Below are positions 21,460 through 32,657 of a stretch of DNA of 64,000 bases, piece after piece (positions within the stretch are counted from its first letter, which is position 1; every line of letters begins with the position of its first letter). A program made the position numbers and the translations under genes. The notes under the pieces are model-generated. The model ran no database searches. It was given only the letters and a program-made list of their open reading frames with translations, and was not told the DNA's origin. Source of the DNA: Tillandsia leiboldiana (taxonomy: Eukaryota; Streptophyta; Magnoliopsida; Poales; Bromeliaceae); the NCBI GenBank assembly GCA_029204045.2, contig CM055065.1, forward strand, positions 9,306,521-9,370,520, given 5' to 3'.

Positions 21460-22609
21460 CTCTCCCCCCCTTAAAAAGGGTTTCGTCCTCGAAACCCAAC
21501 TAAATCCATACTTAGGAGGGTATTTCAAAAACGAAAGGGGTAGGAGATCCTCAACACATCCTCAGGCTAACAGGTGGTCACTCTCACTCCTCAAGCTGAC
21601 TACACTGAACCTTCTCCAAAGGTATAATTCGACTGCAAAATTCTTCGGTTTCACCAGCAAGAATTGCATCGGTCGAACCTGATACCGCAATCCTCGTCCA
21701 TCTCCAAGGAAGGGAAAGTACAAAACATGCGAGGCTTCAAAAAGACTTCTTCCAGCCTGATCACTACTCGAGGACCCACACCTCGTATAACTCAATTCTA
21801 TAAATAACTCTACGGCTGGTGGTTTCCTCGATTCGAGGTCTCAAAAACCGAAGTTTAAGCCCCCTAAAGGCAAAACCCCTCAGTTGCACCTAAGCCACTA
21901 AAACTCCAGTTCCACTATACAAATTCACATCCCATAACAGGGGAAGACTTTCAACCTCGAGAACCTTCTCTCAATTCTGGCACTCAATTTCCAAGGTTAC
22001 ACTGCTCGCCTAAACAGGGTGTAACTGAACATAATGTCTTCGCCGGGATAAAGCAATCATACATCCTTGCAAATTCTATCCACCGGCGTTACCTCAACCC
22101 CAACTTCCTAAGTATCCAAGTACCTTAGGTTGGAGGATCCATGAATAACATAATTCTCTCTTTAAGGCTGGCAACATCTACATCAAAGCTGTTATCTTCC
22201 TCAGCTTTAACTCCGTCGCTAATATAGGCCAGGAACAAAACCTCCATAAGTCAGAAAGCAACCTTTCTCTCTCATCTTGGCAAACAACTTCTTCCCTCAT
22301 AGAAGTTGTAGCACTATCCTGAAGTACCCCTCATGCTCCACGTCGCTTCGGAGGTAACCCGTATACCCACGACGGTAATACCACCAACCCGTCCAAGTGA
22401 AACTGGAAAAACACAGTTCTTAAAATCAGTAGGCGTTAGTCAATCCACTTGACCTCGCTAACAGCTTAAACTGCCCTTACAGGTTCTCAATCACTATCAA
22501 GGCACAACCCTCGGCTGTAAGGTCCCACAGAGCTATCAGTCACTGAAAGGCATCTGCCCAAACACCAACCAAAACTGTCCGTGTTCGAAGCATCCAAGAA
22601 CTCTCACCG
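21460..22609 (-). pseudogene. decayed pol remnants of gypsy D
   Basis: A polypurine tract complement and a GTTTCGTCCTCGAAAC box adjoin the LTR. The stretch 21540-21735 aligns with A's chromodomain end (12676-12900), and 22290-22420 aligns with A's RT region at 33309-33450. Both are without an open frame. Between them I see no recognisable domain. RT, RNase H and integrase are essentially gone, so D could only have moved with enzymes from a relative. Confidence 0.7.
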
Positions 22610-22611
22610 TT

Positions 22612-23010
22612 GTGTACACACAACGTGGCATCACTGCCGTGCACCAACGGCGTGGCATCACCACCGTGTACCAACGGTGTGGCATCACTACCGTGCATCA
22701 ACGGTGCGGCATCACTACCGTGTATCAATGGTGTGGCATCACTACCGTGCATCAACGGTGTGGCATCACCACCGTGTACCAACGGTGTGGCATCACCACC
22801 GTGTACCAACGGTGTGGCATCACCACCGTGTACCAACGGTGTGGCATCACTACCGTGCACCAACGGTGTGGCATCACCACCGTGTATCAACGGTGTGGCA
22901 TCACCACCGTGTATCAACGGTGTGGCATCACCCCCGTGTATCAACGGTGTGGCATCACTACCGTGTATCAACGGTGTGGCATCACCACTGTATATCAACG
23001 GTGTGGCAAC
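22612..23010 (-). repeat. 27-bp minisatellite of gypsy D (about 15 copies)
   Basis: The unit on the plus strand contains GGTGTGGCATCACCACCGTG plus 7 bases. The reverse complement is the same family as 57490-57835 in C, and lies at the same place, just after the protease remnant. Period 27, so long ORFs run through it on both strands without meaning. Confidence 0.93.
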
Positions 23011-23024
23011 CAACTCAAGCATCA

Positions 23025-23270
23025 GGGTATCAAATCCTCACAGTCCTATACCCAACACTATATCGAAAACCCGGAGCTGACAAAGGGCCAGAAGATCAAC
23101 AGGCAAAAACCAGGGCCCTAACTGCACTGGGCAGGACCTACAACACTCATCTACGTGCAACACGTGATCAGGTATCTAAACCTCACGAGCACAAGCTAAG
23201 GGTTCTATCTCTAGCCCATACAATAATGCAAATGCCCTGCTGAAGAAATGAACACGATGCTCCGGTAATA
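23025..23270 (-). pseudogene. protease remnant of gypsy D
   Basis: Matches A at 34185-34410 (the block after the DTG active site: LACAREVQ, VLH, CPVQIGPW). There is no open frame and the active-site triad is lost. Confidence 0.75.
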
Positions 23271-23278
23271 ATTAAAGC

Positions 23279-23986
23279 TCAAGAGAGAGAAGGGGAGGTA
23301 AGATCAATACCTGCCACCACGTGGCTAGCTGCCCCCAAATCCTCATCCTGTACGATATAGACTCTCCTGCTCGGGGGCGGTCGCCCGCTGGACGGCCGCG
23401 AAGAAGTGGCCCTCACTATCTGGCCATAACCTGTCGAAGCTCCGCCTGTCTGGAAGGGCGGAGAAGGGGCCGAAGAGGCCGATGCTACTGCTGATCCGGC
23501 TCCAGGACAAGACCATGATCTGTGCCCTGCCTGCCCACATCGGTAGCACCTGCCCTGCCTCTGATCACACTGGGGAGGTGCGTGGGGTCCGCCACAAATC
23601 ATACAACTATCAACGTGCCTCCACTGCTGTTGCGGTCTAGGAGGTCGAGGGCCCCCCGATCTCGGCCTCCTCTGCATCCCGCGGCCTCGAGGCTGGAATC
23701 GTGGTGGTCTAGGTGGCCTCGGCCTGCTCGGCTGACCCAACTCAGATGGGGCCGGGCGTTTCTCTCCTGAACTAGACCCCGGCGTCCTCTGCTCAAGTAA
23801 CCTCAACATACGCTCCATGATTTCCTCCTGGCGCTTGGCCGCCTCCTCCTGGCGCCGCAAAGCCTCTGACAACTGGGCTACCTGGGCCCGTAGCTCCTGA
23901 ATCTCGCGCTGCCCTGCCTCCTGGCGCTCGGACTCCTCACCTGAAACGGAGTGCGCCATCGTCCCCATGCGACATTTCGGAGGCAT
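23279..23986 (-). CDS. gypsy D gag-like protein lacking the capsid domain
   Basis: Intact 235-codon ORF; start chosen at the MPPK methionine that matches gag starts of this clade (MPPRRR in A). Residues about 25-70 form a charged coiled coil (IQELRAQVAQLSEALRRQEE, then MERMLRLLEQ). A proline/arginine-rich segment follows, then two zinc motifs: C-x2-C-x3-H-x4-C and the knuckle C-Y-R-C-x4-H-x4-C. The tail runs into the start of protease (RRVYIVQDEDL, VVAGI) and stops before the active site. The gag capsid domain (in A around LEPWEVENWIAALEKLFE and FPDSAKQKLEGDLRRLQQG) is absent, deleted in frame between coiled coil and knuckle. It could bind RNA and perhaps partner gag proteins; this is inference. 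It is the only intact domain-bearing gypsy ORF in the window. Confidence 0.8.
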   Translation of the reverse strand: MPPKCRMGTMAHSVSGEESERQEAGQREIQELRAQVAQLSEALRRQEEAAKRQEEIMERMLRLLEQRTPGSSSGEKRPAPSELGQPSRPRPPRPPRFQPRGRGMQRRPRSGGPRPPRPQQQWRHVDSCMICGGPHAPPQCDQRQGRCYRCGQAGHRSWSCPGAGSAVASASSAPSPPFQTGGASTGYGQIVRATSSRPSSGRPPPSRRVYIVQDEDLGAASHVVAGIDLTSPSLS

Positions 23987-24268
23987 CGCAAGCAACTCCG
24001 CAACAAACAAAAGATGTCAGAGAGCAAAAATCTCTTGACCCAATCCAGCTGGAGTCTATAACATGTTAACCATTCTAAGGCATTATGTTGTCTGCAGCCA
24101 ACATAATCACCTTTAGAGAAATAACATGTTAGATCACTCGCCCCAATCCTCTTGGGGAGGTACAAACTCATCAAGACTCTCGCTAAGGTCACGTCTCTCA
24201 CGACAGTCTTCCTACTATCCAACCAATAGCCTAGGGTCTATAAGTCCTCAACGACCTATATTCCTAGG

Positions 24269-24279
24269 CTCTGATACCA
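24269..24279 (-). other. primer-binding site of gypsy D
   Basis: CTCTGATACCA on the plus strand is the reverse complement of TGGTATCAGAG. It lies 7 bases from the LTR end, the usual spacing in this clade. Confidence 0.88.
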
Positions 24280-24286
24280 CCTAATC

Positions 24287-27200
24287 TGTCACGCCCCGGG
24301 GTCGAACTGCGCCCCGGGCTCGCCAACAGATCCGCCGCCTGTACGGAAACTGCCGTACAGACGAAGCGTCTAACCTGCAGAAGAGATCTATAGCTACACA
24401 AGTATCAGAGATGAAAGGAAGCTATACAGAAAACGAGGTAGCTGAAACACTAAGTGATAAAAGTCCAAGTACAACAGTCCACTAACTCCCCAAAACATAG
24501 GTACAAAAACACTATCTGGTACAAAAGTGGAAACTAAAAAGTACATGTGATGCTAACACTGACTCCACAGACTCGGGTAGGAACCAGTCGGCCACGCCCT
24601 TACCTCGGTCTGAAAACTCCGAACGAGCCAAAACTGGAACGGTCGCCTCAGGAATACCTGTCATCACAGCGGGTGTGAGATCTACTGCAACAGGCAGATC
24701 TCAGTGGGTACCAGCGCTAAAACCCACGGTACGCCCACTAAGTCCGCTAGAGACAAAAACAGATAGATAGATAGATAGATAGATAGAAAAGCTGGAAATG
24801 AATCTACCACTACACGTCTCGATGCAATGCAGGGAATAAGTTCTCAATCTCTCTCACGGGAGGCCTGGAAATTATGAACGACTGCTCCCTACAACCCTTA
24901 TCAAACAAGAACAGGCTGTAGGCATAGCCGCCCATCGTTTCCGCCCCCGCACCGAAAATGCTAGAACTCTCACAAAACACTAGAAAGCCACCTCAATTCC
25001 TTCAAGTAACCACATGGTAACTCGGCCAGGGCATATTTATCCATCTGGTAACTCGGCCAGTGATATTTATCCCTCTGGTAACTCGGCCAGTGATAATTAT
25101 CCCTCTGATAACTCGGCCAGTGATATTTATCCCTCTGGTAACTCGGCCACCGATAATTATCCCTCTGGTAATTCGGCCAGTGATATTTATCCCTCTGGTA
25201 ACTCGGCCAGTGATATTTATCCCTCTGGTAACTCGGCCAGTGATATTTATCCACCTGGCAACTCGGCCAGTGATATTCATCCCTCTGGTAACTCGGCCAG
25301 TGATATTTATCCATCTGGCAACTCGGCCAGTGATATTTATCCCTCTGGTAACTCGGCCAGTGATATATATCCACTTGGTAACTCGGCCAGTGATATGCAT
25401 CCATCTGGTAACTCGACCAGTGATACTTATCCCTCTGGTAACTCGGCCAGTGATATTTACCTATCTGGCAACTCGGCCAGTGATATTTATCCACCTGGCA
25501 ACTCGGCCAGTGATATTCATCCCTCTGGTAACTCGGCCAGTGATATTTATCCATCTGGCAACTCGGCCAGTGATATTTATCCACCTGGCAACTCGGCCAG
25601 TGATATTCATCCCTCTGGTAACTCGGCCAGTGATATTTATCCATCTGGCAACTCGGCCAGTGATATTTATCCACCTGGTAACTCGGCCAATGATATGCAT
25701 CCATCTGGTAACTCGGCCAGTGATAATTATCCACCTGGCAACTCGGCCCGTGGTATCAGCACAATGACGCCTCCGGAGCGTGACCCGGGGGGGGGAGCGA
25801 CCCCACCGGGTATCAAACATGTCTCCCATATCTCGACAAGTAGTATAAGCAGGCTAAAGTCTACGATCAACTAGATCAGAACGCTCGAATGCTCAAAACA
25901 CTACTCACACCCGTATCTAAGTCGGAAAACAAGCCTCGACTCAATCTGCCAGAACCCCAAACCCTCAAGCTAAGTCGGAGATCCACCTCAACGATTAAAC
26001 CAGATAACACAACTAGAGCAATCACCCAATGCCCGCAAGGAAACTCATCCCACATGACACTAGAACTCGACACGCATGCTCTAAAATCCACTCGGCCCCT
26101 CGGCACGAGTATACAAGCACCCTGAACCTATGCCATACCTTGGGCTACTCATAATTTAAAAACCCTCTTGAAAACATTGATTTTCCTTAAAACGGGTTTC
26201 TCGATTTCGCAAGCGGTTCAGGTGCAATCATGATGCAAACAAAGCGTGAAACCTAGTGTCATATGATGTCAAGAGTCTACTAAAAATAATCCGGGGTTCC
26301 AATAAATTTCACAGAAGATTCCAGGCAACTATCAGATATAAAAACAGCGAAAACGCCTAATAAACCTGATTAAATTGCTTTCAATAGCATTAAAGGGCAT
26401 TTCATAAATTGTGGAGAAATTCCAACCCACCTGGTACGCTTTCCGCAGGCAACGCTGAAGTCGGTGAAGTGCCGGATCCCTAAACGGACGACCTCGAAAA
26501 TCGCCCGCAAAATCACGGAAAAATCCTCGGAAGCTCCAATACATAGTCTGCAAGCTCCAAGTATCCACATAAGGCTCACAGTACCACTAAAGGATTTTCT
26601 CTCAACATCTGCTCACTAACAAAATAAAATGCCCATAAACGCCATTCACTTAAGTCCACACCATTCCAGCAATAATTTACTCTTACAGTACACCCCAACT
26701 CATCCCAAATGCTCACAAAGCAAAGTCACAAAATCCACTCATACCTTGTAGCTGCCACAACTCACACATAAACACTGCCATATACACAGCACCATTAGCA
26801 CACACACACAACTCCTCTCAAACTGCTAAGGTGAAAAGGCCAACACGCGCCGCGTACTCGAACCACGCTCAGCACAGTACTGCGCCGGAAACCGCCTCAC
26901 GATGCCATCCTGTGAGGGAAAAGGAGAGAAAACCAAGAAGAAGCCAGAAACCATCAAAAACGGCTAAATACCAACTCGCACACACGCACAGGGCAACGTC
27001 AGCCCCATCGCCGAAAACGCCGCGCGCGCGCACGCAAGAAATCCCCTGGGCTCGCGCCCTACTGCGTGTAGCCCAGCAGCGCCCGCACGGACCAGCGCGG
27101 CCGCAGCCAGCCGCCACCGCCGCTGGACCTGCCGCGCGGCACCAGAGCCCCCAGCGCGCGGCACGCGCGGCGCCAGGGCCCGCCCGCGCGGCGCCTGGAC

Positions 27201-28332
27201 CCACAACGCGCGGCACGCGCGGTGCCTGGGCCCGCCCATGCGGCGCCTGGACCCGCAGCGCGCGGCACGCGCGGTGCCTGGGCCCGCAGCGCGCGGCACG
27301 CGGGGTGCCTGGGCCCGCATCGCGCGCGCTGCGCGCGGCGCGCGTCTACTGCGCGCGCCCAGCTGCGCGGCGCTGCGCAGCTCCTAGCTGCGCGGTGCCC
27401 CCCCACACTCACCACAAAATGGACAAGCAGTCCAAACTGAGCTCACCCAAAAAAGACTGCACTTACCTGCATGACGCCCGACGTACGCGCGCTCCACTCG
27501 GCTCCTCTTGGCTCATAGCTGCAGGTCCACACTGACTCCTCTCTTATTTTCTTCTTTCCCCCCCTTCTCTTTCTTCTTCTTATTTTCCTTTTCCTTCTTC
27601 TTTCATTTCCTCTGTTTCTACTCACTTCCTCTGCTTCAGCATAAGAAGAAGATGATGATGATGACGTGGAGGAACATTAATTAGGGGGAGGGGATGCATT
27701 AAAGGTGGTGGTTGGCATACATTAAATGCACCACCAGAGAAAAATATCACCTTACACTTAATTCCATTCTCTCTCTCACTTTCACTAATTTTTTTCTCCC
27801 TTTTGTTTCCTGCTAATCCACTAATTAACCAATTAAATAAATAATTCCCCTTTTAACCAACTCCAAGTCACCTTTTGCCTTCGGGGCCTCCGCACCTGTC
27901 CGGAACCTCCCGAACTCCGCTGTAATCTGAAAATACACATGCTCAAAGCTTTCTCTCCTCAAAAAGCTCAACCGTGGAGTCGGTGTGCTCAAACCAAAAA
28001 CCGGCTCCAAAACTGCCAACTCCAACTCACTTTTTGCCCTCGGGCCTTCCGCGTCAGTCCGGAACCTCCCGAACTCCGCTGTATACTCAAAGTATACCAG
28101 TTCCAAGTATTTCCAAATTTTTCTGCAACCCATAGAGGAGTCGGTGCTTCCCATACCAGTCTCCCATCGCGCACAAGGCCCGAAAAATTCCGAAACAAGC
28201 TGGGGGCTTCCGCGTTGATCCGAATCAACCCGAACCCATCTGTAAAAACATACGGAACATGCCCTAGGCAATCTCCTCCGCACCACACCATCTTGCGAGG
28301 TCGGTGCGTCGTCCAAATCCCGGTATTCTACA
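24287..28332 (-). repeat. 5' LTR of gypsy D
   Basis: 4046 bp, full length, ends intact (TGTAGAATACC at 28332, CGTGACA at 24287). It differs from the 3' LTR mainly by copy number of the 30-bp and 52-bp arrays and a few substitutions. Confidence 0.92.
25008..25750 (-). repeat. 30-bp minisatellite in D 5' LTR (about 25 copies)
   Basis: Same array as 18010-18780, with one unit fewer. Variant order is largely shared, so the array existed before D's last transposition and changed by slippage afterwards. Confidence 0.95.
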
Positions 28333-28395
28333 TTCACCGTATGGGCGGCGGATCTGTTGGCGAGCCCGGGTCGTAGTTTCGACCCCGGGGCGTGA
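28333..28395 (+). repeat. LTR B, right end
   Basis: GCGGATCTGTTGGCGAGCCC...GACCCCGGGGCGTGA, the 3' end of a C/K-type LTR without its final CA. It abuts A's integrase at 28396. Confidence 0.8.
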
Positions 28396-29011
28396 TTTGG
28401 TCAATCGATCCACAATCACCCAAATAGCATCAGCTCCAATCCGTGACCTCGGTAATCCAACAACAAAATCTATGGTCACACGGTCTCATTTCCATTCAGG
28501 TATTGGAAGGCTTTGCAACTTGCCAGCTGGAACCTGGTGCTCAGCTTTAACTTGCTGACAAGTTAGACAACGGGCAACAAACCTTCCAAAATCTCTTTTC
28601 ATGCCATTCTACCAAAACTGTGCCCTCAATTCTCTATACATCTTAGTTCCTCCGGGGTGGAGGGTGTAAGGTGTATAGTGAGCTTCTCTAAAAATCAGCT
28701 CTCGAATCTCTGAATCCACGGGCACACAAATGCGGTCCCTGTACCTCAGTACTCCCACTGTATCCACAGAAAAGTTCCCACTTTGACCATACCGAAACTG
28801 GTCTCTAATCTTCTCAAAATAGGGGTCCACACTCTGCTTCTCTCTGATCCTGTCTAACAGAGTGGGTTGCAAGACCAAAGACATAAGTCTTGCAGAGTCC
28901 CCAGGGGACACGACCTCAATCTCCAGTCGTCTCAAATGCTCTCTCAGTGGTATCTGCTGAGTGATCAATAAGCTCAAGGACTGCACCGCTCGCCTACTCA
29001 AGGCATCCGCG
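28396..29011 (-). pseudogene. gypsy A pol: RNase H/integrase junction to catalytic core start
   Basis: Read downward: VADALSRR (end of RNase H), the integrase N-terminal linker, zinc-binding HYTPYTLHPGGTKMYRELRAQFW, a TAG stop near 28608, then CLTCQQVKAEHQ and TIDFVVGLPRSR with the first catalytic aspartate, ending DRLTK at LTR B. It is separated from the rest of RNase H by solo LTR E (duplication ACCAC, 29012-29016 and 32653-32657). The next 40 or so codons were lost when B's right end formed. Confidence 0.88.
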
Positions 29012-29299
29012 ACCACTGTCATGCCCCCGGGGTTTAAACAAGCGGAAGACAACCACCGATGAGATCTTAATTTTGTATATATAATTTTTTTTTGAAACCC
29101 TTTCCCCCCGGTGCGTGCCCAGACCCGCCGCATATACAAATTCACTCCGCAAACGGGCGGAGTCTCCTTTGTATATGCACAGCGTCCTGACTACAATTAC
29201 CATACAGTCATCGCTTTAACCACAATAGTTCAAGAGTCGAGTACATACAACCATAGTTCATAAGCAACAAAGAGGCCGACAGACTTTGAAAGGATAAAT

Positions 29300-29480
29300 C
29301 CCCAGGGTTTTAAAAATGGTGCCCACACGACACCTATGTTTTCCAAAACCGTTTCGAAATCCATAAATCCACAGAGTTTTAAAAACGGTGCCCACCCGAC
29401 ACCTATGTTTTCCAAAACCGTTTCGAAATCTATAAATCCACGGAGTTTTAAAAACGGTGCCCACACGACACCCATGTTTT
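29300..29480 (-). repeat. 69-bp tandem repeat in E, array 1
   Basis: Three units; GGTGCCCACACGACACCTATG recurs near 29319, 29388 and 29457. Confidence 0.85.
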
Positions 29481-30097
29481 CAAAATTATTTTCGCAATGC
29501 TTTTTCGGTAGTTTGATAGTTTGAAAACGGCCAACTAACAGATAATAAAGTAAACATTCATCCACAGAAGTTTGAAATCATCCAACATCCACAACGACCC
29601 CACAAGTGTATCAAACTCACATAGCTACTAACAGATAATGAAATGAGCAACAAGGAGAAATAAATACAGTCTGTAGCCTCGAAGGGCCAATAGACCTCTT
29701 ATCGCGGCCTCACCGTCGCCCTAGCTCTCACCCCTGACTGAACCTGTCACAGAGTGGGAAGTCAGCGACACATGATATAAAGTATGAAATGCATGAAGGG
29801 CTATAATTAAAGCAAACCGTAAGAAAACCAGAGCAACCGCCCTCCTCATCGTGCAATCGACAGTAAAACCCCTCCCCTGCACAATCCAAATCGAGCACCT
29901 GCCCCGGCAACCACACCGAGCACCTACCTCGGCGAACCGCACCGAGCACCTGCCTCGGCACCACACCGAGCACCTGCCTCGGCACCACACCGAGCACCTG
30001 CCTCGGCCTCACACCGCTCACACCTTGGTGCCTCTAACCCCCCACCTGCGGGGGCCCCCACTACGTCACCTTGTGGGTTATACGGGTCAACGTACCA

Positions 30098-30136
30098 CTT
30101 TTCCGGAAAAGCACACCCTCGCGGTGGCCAAACCGC
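30098..30136 (-). other. conserved palindrome and hairpin in E
   Basis: CTTTTCCGGAAAAG at 30098-30111 and GCGGT-GGCCAA-ACCGC at 30121-30136. The order is reversed relative to P (8983-9022) because E lies on the minus strand. Confidence 0.75.
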
Positions 30137-30892
30137 TAGTGTGCGTGTAGCAACCTCGAGCCTCGTAACCAAGTACACATACATAACATAGGGCGCCACG
30201 ACACTTGGTCGCCATAATATTGATAATATTATATGATAAACATTAACAGGGGTTAACAATCGTAAATCATGCAATTACTTTATTCCTACACCTCTCCCAA
30301 ACTTTCGGAATCTAAAACATCGGAAAAGCATTCAGGGGTTGACAGTATTTTAACATGTCAATACTTTACACTTACCAATTTCCCTCATTTCCGACTCCTG
30401 GACTGTCGAAAGAGGAACCCACCTTCCGACTTCCGAATGGTCGCACCGATCACCCACCATGCCCCTTAACATGATAACCATAATAATAATCAAATTGCGC
30501 ATAAAGGGGTTCTAAGGGCGTACCTACCTGAAACGAAGGCAAACAACCGTGCCCGCGACCCTCCTAAGTGTTCAACAACACCCGCGGCCTAAAAAACGTC
30601 CAAACAATAAAAAAACAACACATTACCCCAACTGGCAAAATCAGTGGTCCCGACTACCGAACCAAAAACCCATTTTTAACCCAAAACAAAATACCGACGA
30701 AAAACTCCGTGTCCAAAATCCCTCTGGTTGCAAAACCGTGCATCCGGCGCGATCCGACTATCGATGAGGCAACTGACGGAAACCGGCACCAATCGTTGCC
30801 TTGACGAAGTCCGCGGCGAAAAACAACCAAGCGGAGGGTCATTTGACGAAAAACGAAAACCACTGTGCCAAGCGGACTGCACCGTCTGGCAA

Positions 30893-31140
30893 AAACCATC
30901 GATGAAAACACCAAGAGCACCGTCAAACCAAGATACCGTCGACGAAAACACCATCCAGCAAGAACCATCGACGAAAATACCAAGAACACTGTCAAACCCA
31001 AATACCGTCGACGAAAACACCATCCAGCAAAAACCATCGACGAAAATACCAAGAACACTGTCAAACCCAAATACCGTAGACGAAAACATCATCCAGCAAA
31101 GACCATCGACGAAAATACCAAGAACACTATCAAACCAAAA
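30893..31140 (-). repeat. 69-bp tandem repeat in E, array 2
   Basis: ACCATCGA-type units start near 30895, 30964, 31033 and 31102. The sequence is unrelated to array 1. Confidence 0.85.
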
Positions 31141-32657
31141 ACCGTCGAGCAAAGAGAACCGTTGACGGTTGCTGCTTGACCCGCGCGGGCTGTCGCGCGG
31201 ACACGGGCTGCGTGGCGGTGTGGGTAGCGGGGAGGCGCCGGCTGCAAGGGCGCGCGGGCAGCGGCCTGACAGCAGCGCGTGGCGCAGCCCCGGTAGCATA
31301 GTGGTGCAAGCCCGGCAGCGGCGCGGCGCGCAGCGCAGGCAGCAGCGCGCGCGGCGCAGGCTGCGGCGCGCGCAGGGTGCATGCGGCGCGCGCGCGAGCG
31401 CAACCAATAGGCGAGCGCGGGCGCAGGCAGCGGCGCGTGCGGGGCTGCACACAGCGCGCGCGGGGCGCAACCCGCGAGCGGGGGCGCGGGTGCATGTAGC
31501 GCGCGCGGGCGGCTAGGGCATCTCTGCGCGGCGGCTAGTGCTTCCACGCGCGGCGGCTAGACCATCTCCGCGCGGCGGCGGCCGCTAAGGCATGCAGCGG
31601 CAGCGGCTGCAGCCCCGCGCTGGTGCGCGCAAGCACCGCGGTAGCCCCGCAGCACACCTAGCAGCGGGCGCGGGCATAGCAGCGACGCGGCATCCCCACG
31701 TGGGTCCAGCCCCGCGCGGGCACGCGCAAGCAGCGCGGCAGCCCCGCAGCGCACCTAGCTGCGGGCGCGGGCACAACAGCGGCGCGGCATCCCCCGCGCG
31801 GGTCCAGCCCCGCGCGGGCACAGCAGCGGCGCGACATCCCCCCGCGCGGGTCCAGCCCGACGCGGGCACAGTAGCGGCGTGGCAACCCCGCAGCGCACCT
31901 AGTTGCGGGCGCGGCGCGGCCCCTTATGGCGCGTGGCAGCGCGCAGGCGGCGGCCCCTGCGGGTGGCAGCGCGCGGTGATAGCGACGGCTCGACTAGGGC
32001 ACCGAAGGTCATCACAACCAACCAAAACCAACAACGAAACCAACAACGAAACCGAAGGAAAAACCCCGAACAACAAAACCGAGGATGAAAACCTCAAAGA
32101 ACGTGAACCAAAAGAATAAAGACATCCACTCACCCTGATTTCACTGGAGGAGGAGGAAGAAGAATGATCGCCCGCTCCTCGCTCGATCAAACCCGCAGAA
32201 AGGAAGTACTTTCCCCTTCCCTCTCCCCGTCTCGGGTTCTCTACGCCGCTTTCTTGAAAAGAGGGAAAATGTGGATTTGAGTTTTCCCCGTACGCACCTC
32301 GATCGGAGTAAAAGACTAAGCAACCAGATTACTAAAATAAAAACTCAATTAAAATCCTTAGCCATTCAAAATTTGAACGAGGGGTCCTGATCACCTCGGA
32401 AAGCGTGCCGATCGCCAGCACGCATTCTGATGCGCCCAAGCTGATAGTAAACTTCAAAAATTATTTCTGGGAGATCCCGGGGTCGGAATTCAAATCCGAT
32501 CGCGCCACCGTTCACCGTTTTGCGAGCTCTAGCACTTAAAAATACCCGCGAACCCCGGCGGTCAGCCTAGAAATTCTTGAACTTTCAATCCCCCCCTATC
32601 GACTGAGTTAAAAAAGAACCAAGATAGAAGGCGGGAAGGTCGAGGTATTACAACCAC

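Larger units (their letters stand above)
17303..28332 (-). mobile_element. gypsy D, non-autonomous Tekay-like element
   Basis: 11.0 kb on the minus strand inside LTR B. The 5' LTR is 28332-24287, primer site 24279-24269, a capsid-less gag 23986-23279, protease remnant, 27-bp minisatellite, decayed RT and chromodomain remnants, and the 3' LTR 21459-17303. The 3' LTR lacks its last 20 bases at the junction with B. The LTRs are nearly identical, so D is among the youngest insertions. Each LTR holds a 30-bp minisatellite and a GC-rich 52-bp array. Confidence 0.88.
29017..32652 (-). mobile_element. solo LTR E (gypsy, P/H family)
   Basis: 3636 bp with TG...CA ends (TGTCATGCCC on plus, GGTATTACA at right) and a perfect 5-bp duplication ACCAC. 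There is no interior, so it is a recombined solo LTR. It aligns in reverse with P's 3' LTR and with H. It includes two unrelated tandem arrays, each with 69-bp period (29300-29480 and 30893-31140), and a very GC-rich stretch 31170-31990 that yields spurious ORFs on both strands. Confidence 0.9.

Noticed and set aside
22540..23243. Overlapping ORFs through the 27-bp repeat (also 57426-57839)
   Set aside because: Same reason: the period is a multiple of three and the ORFs are open in several frames on both strands.
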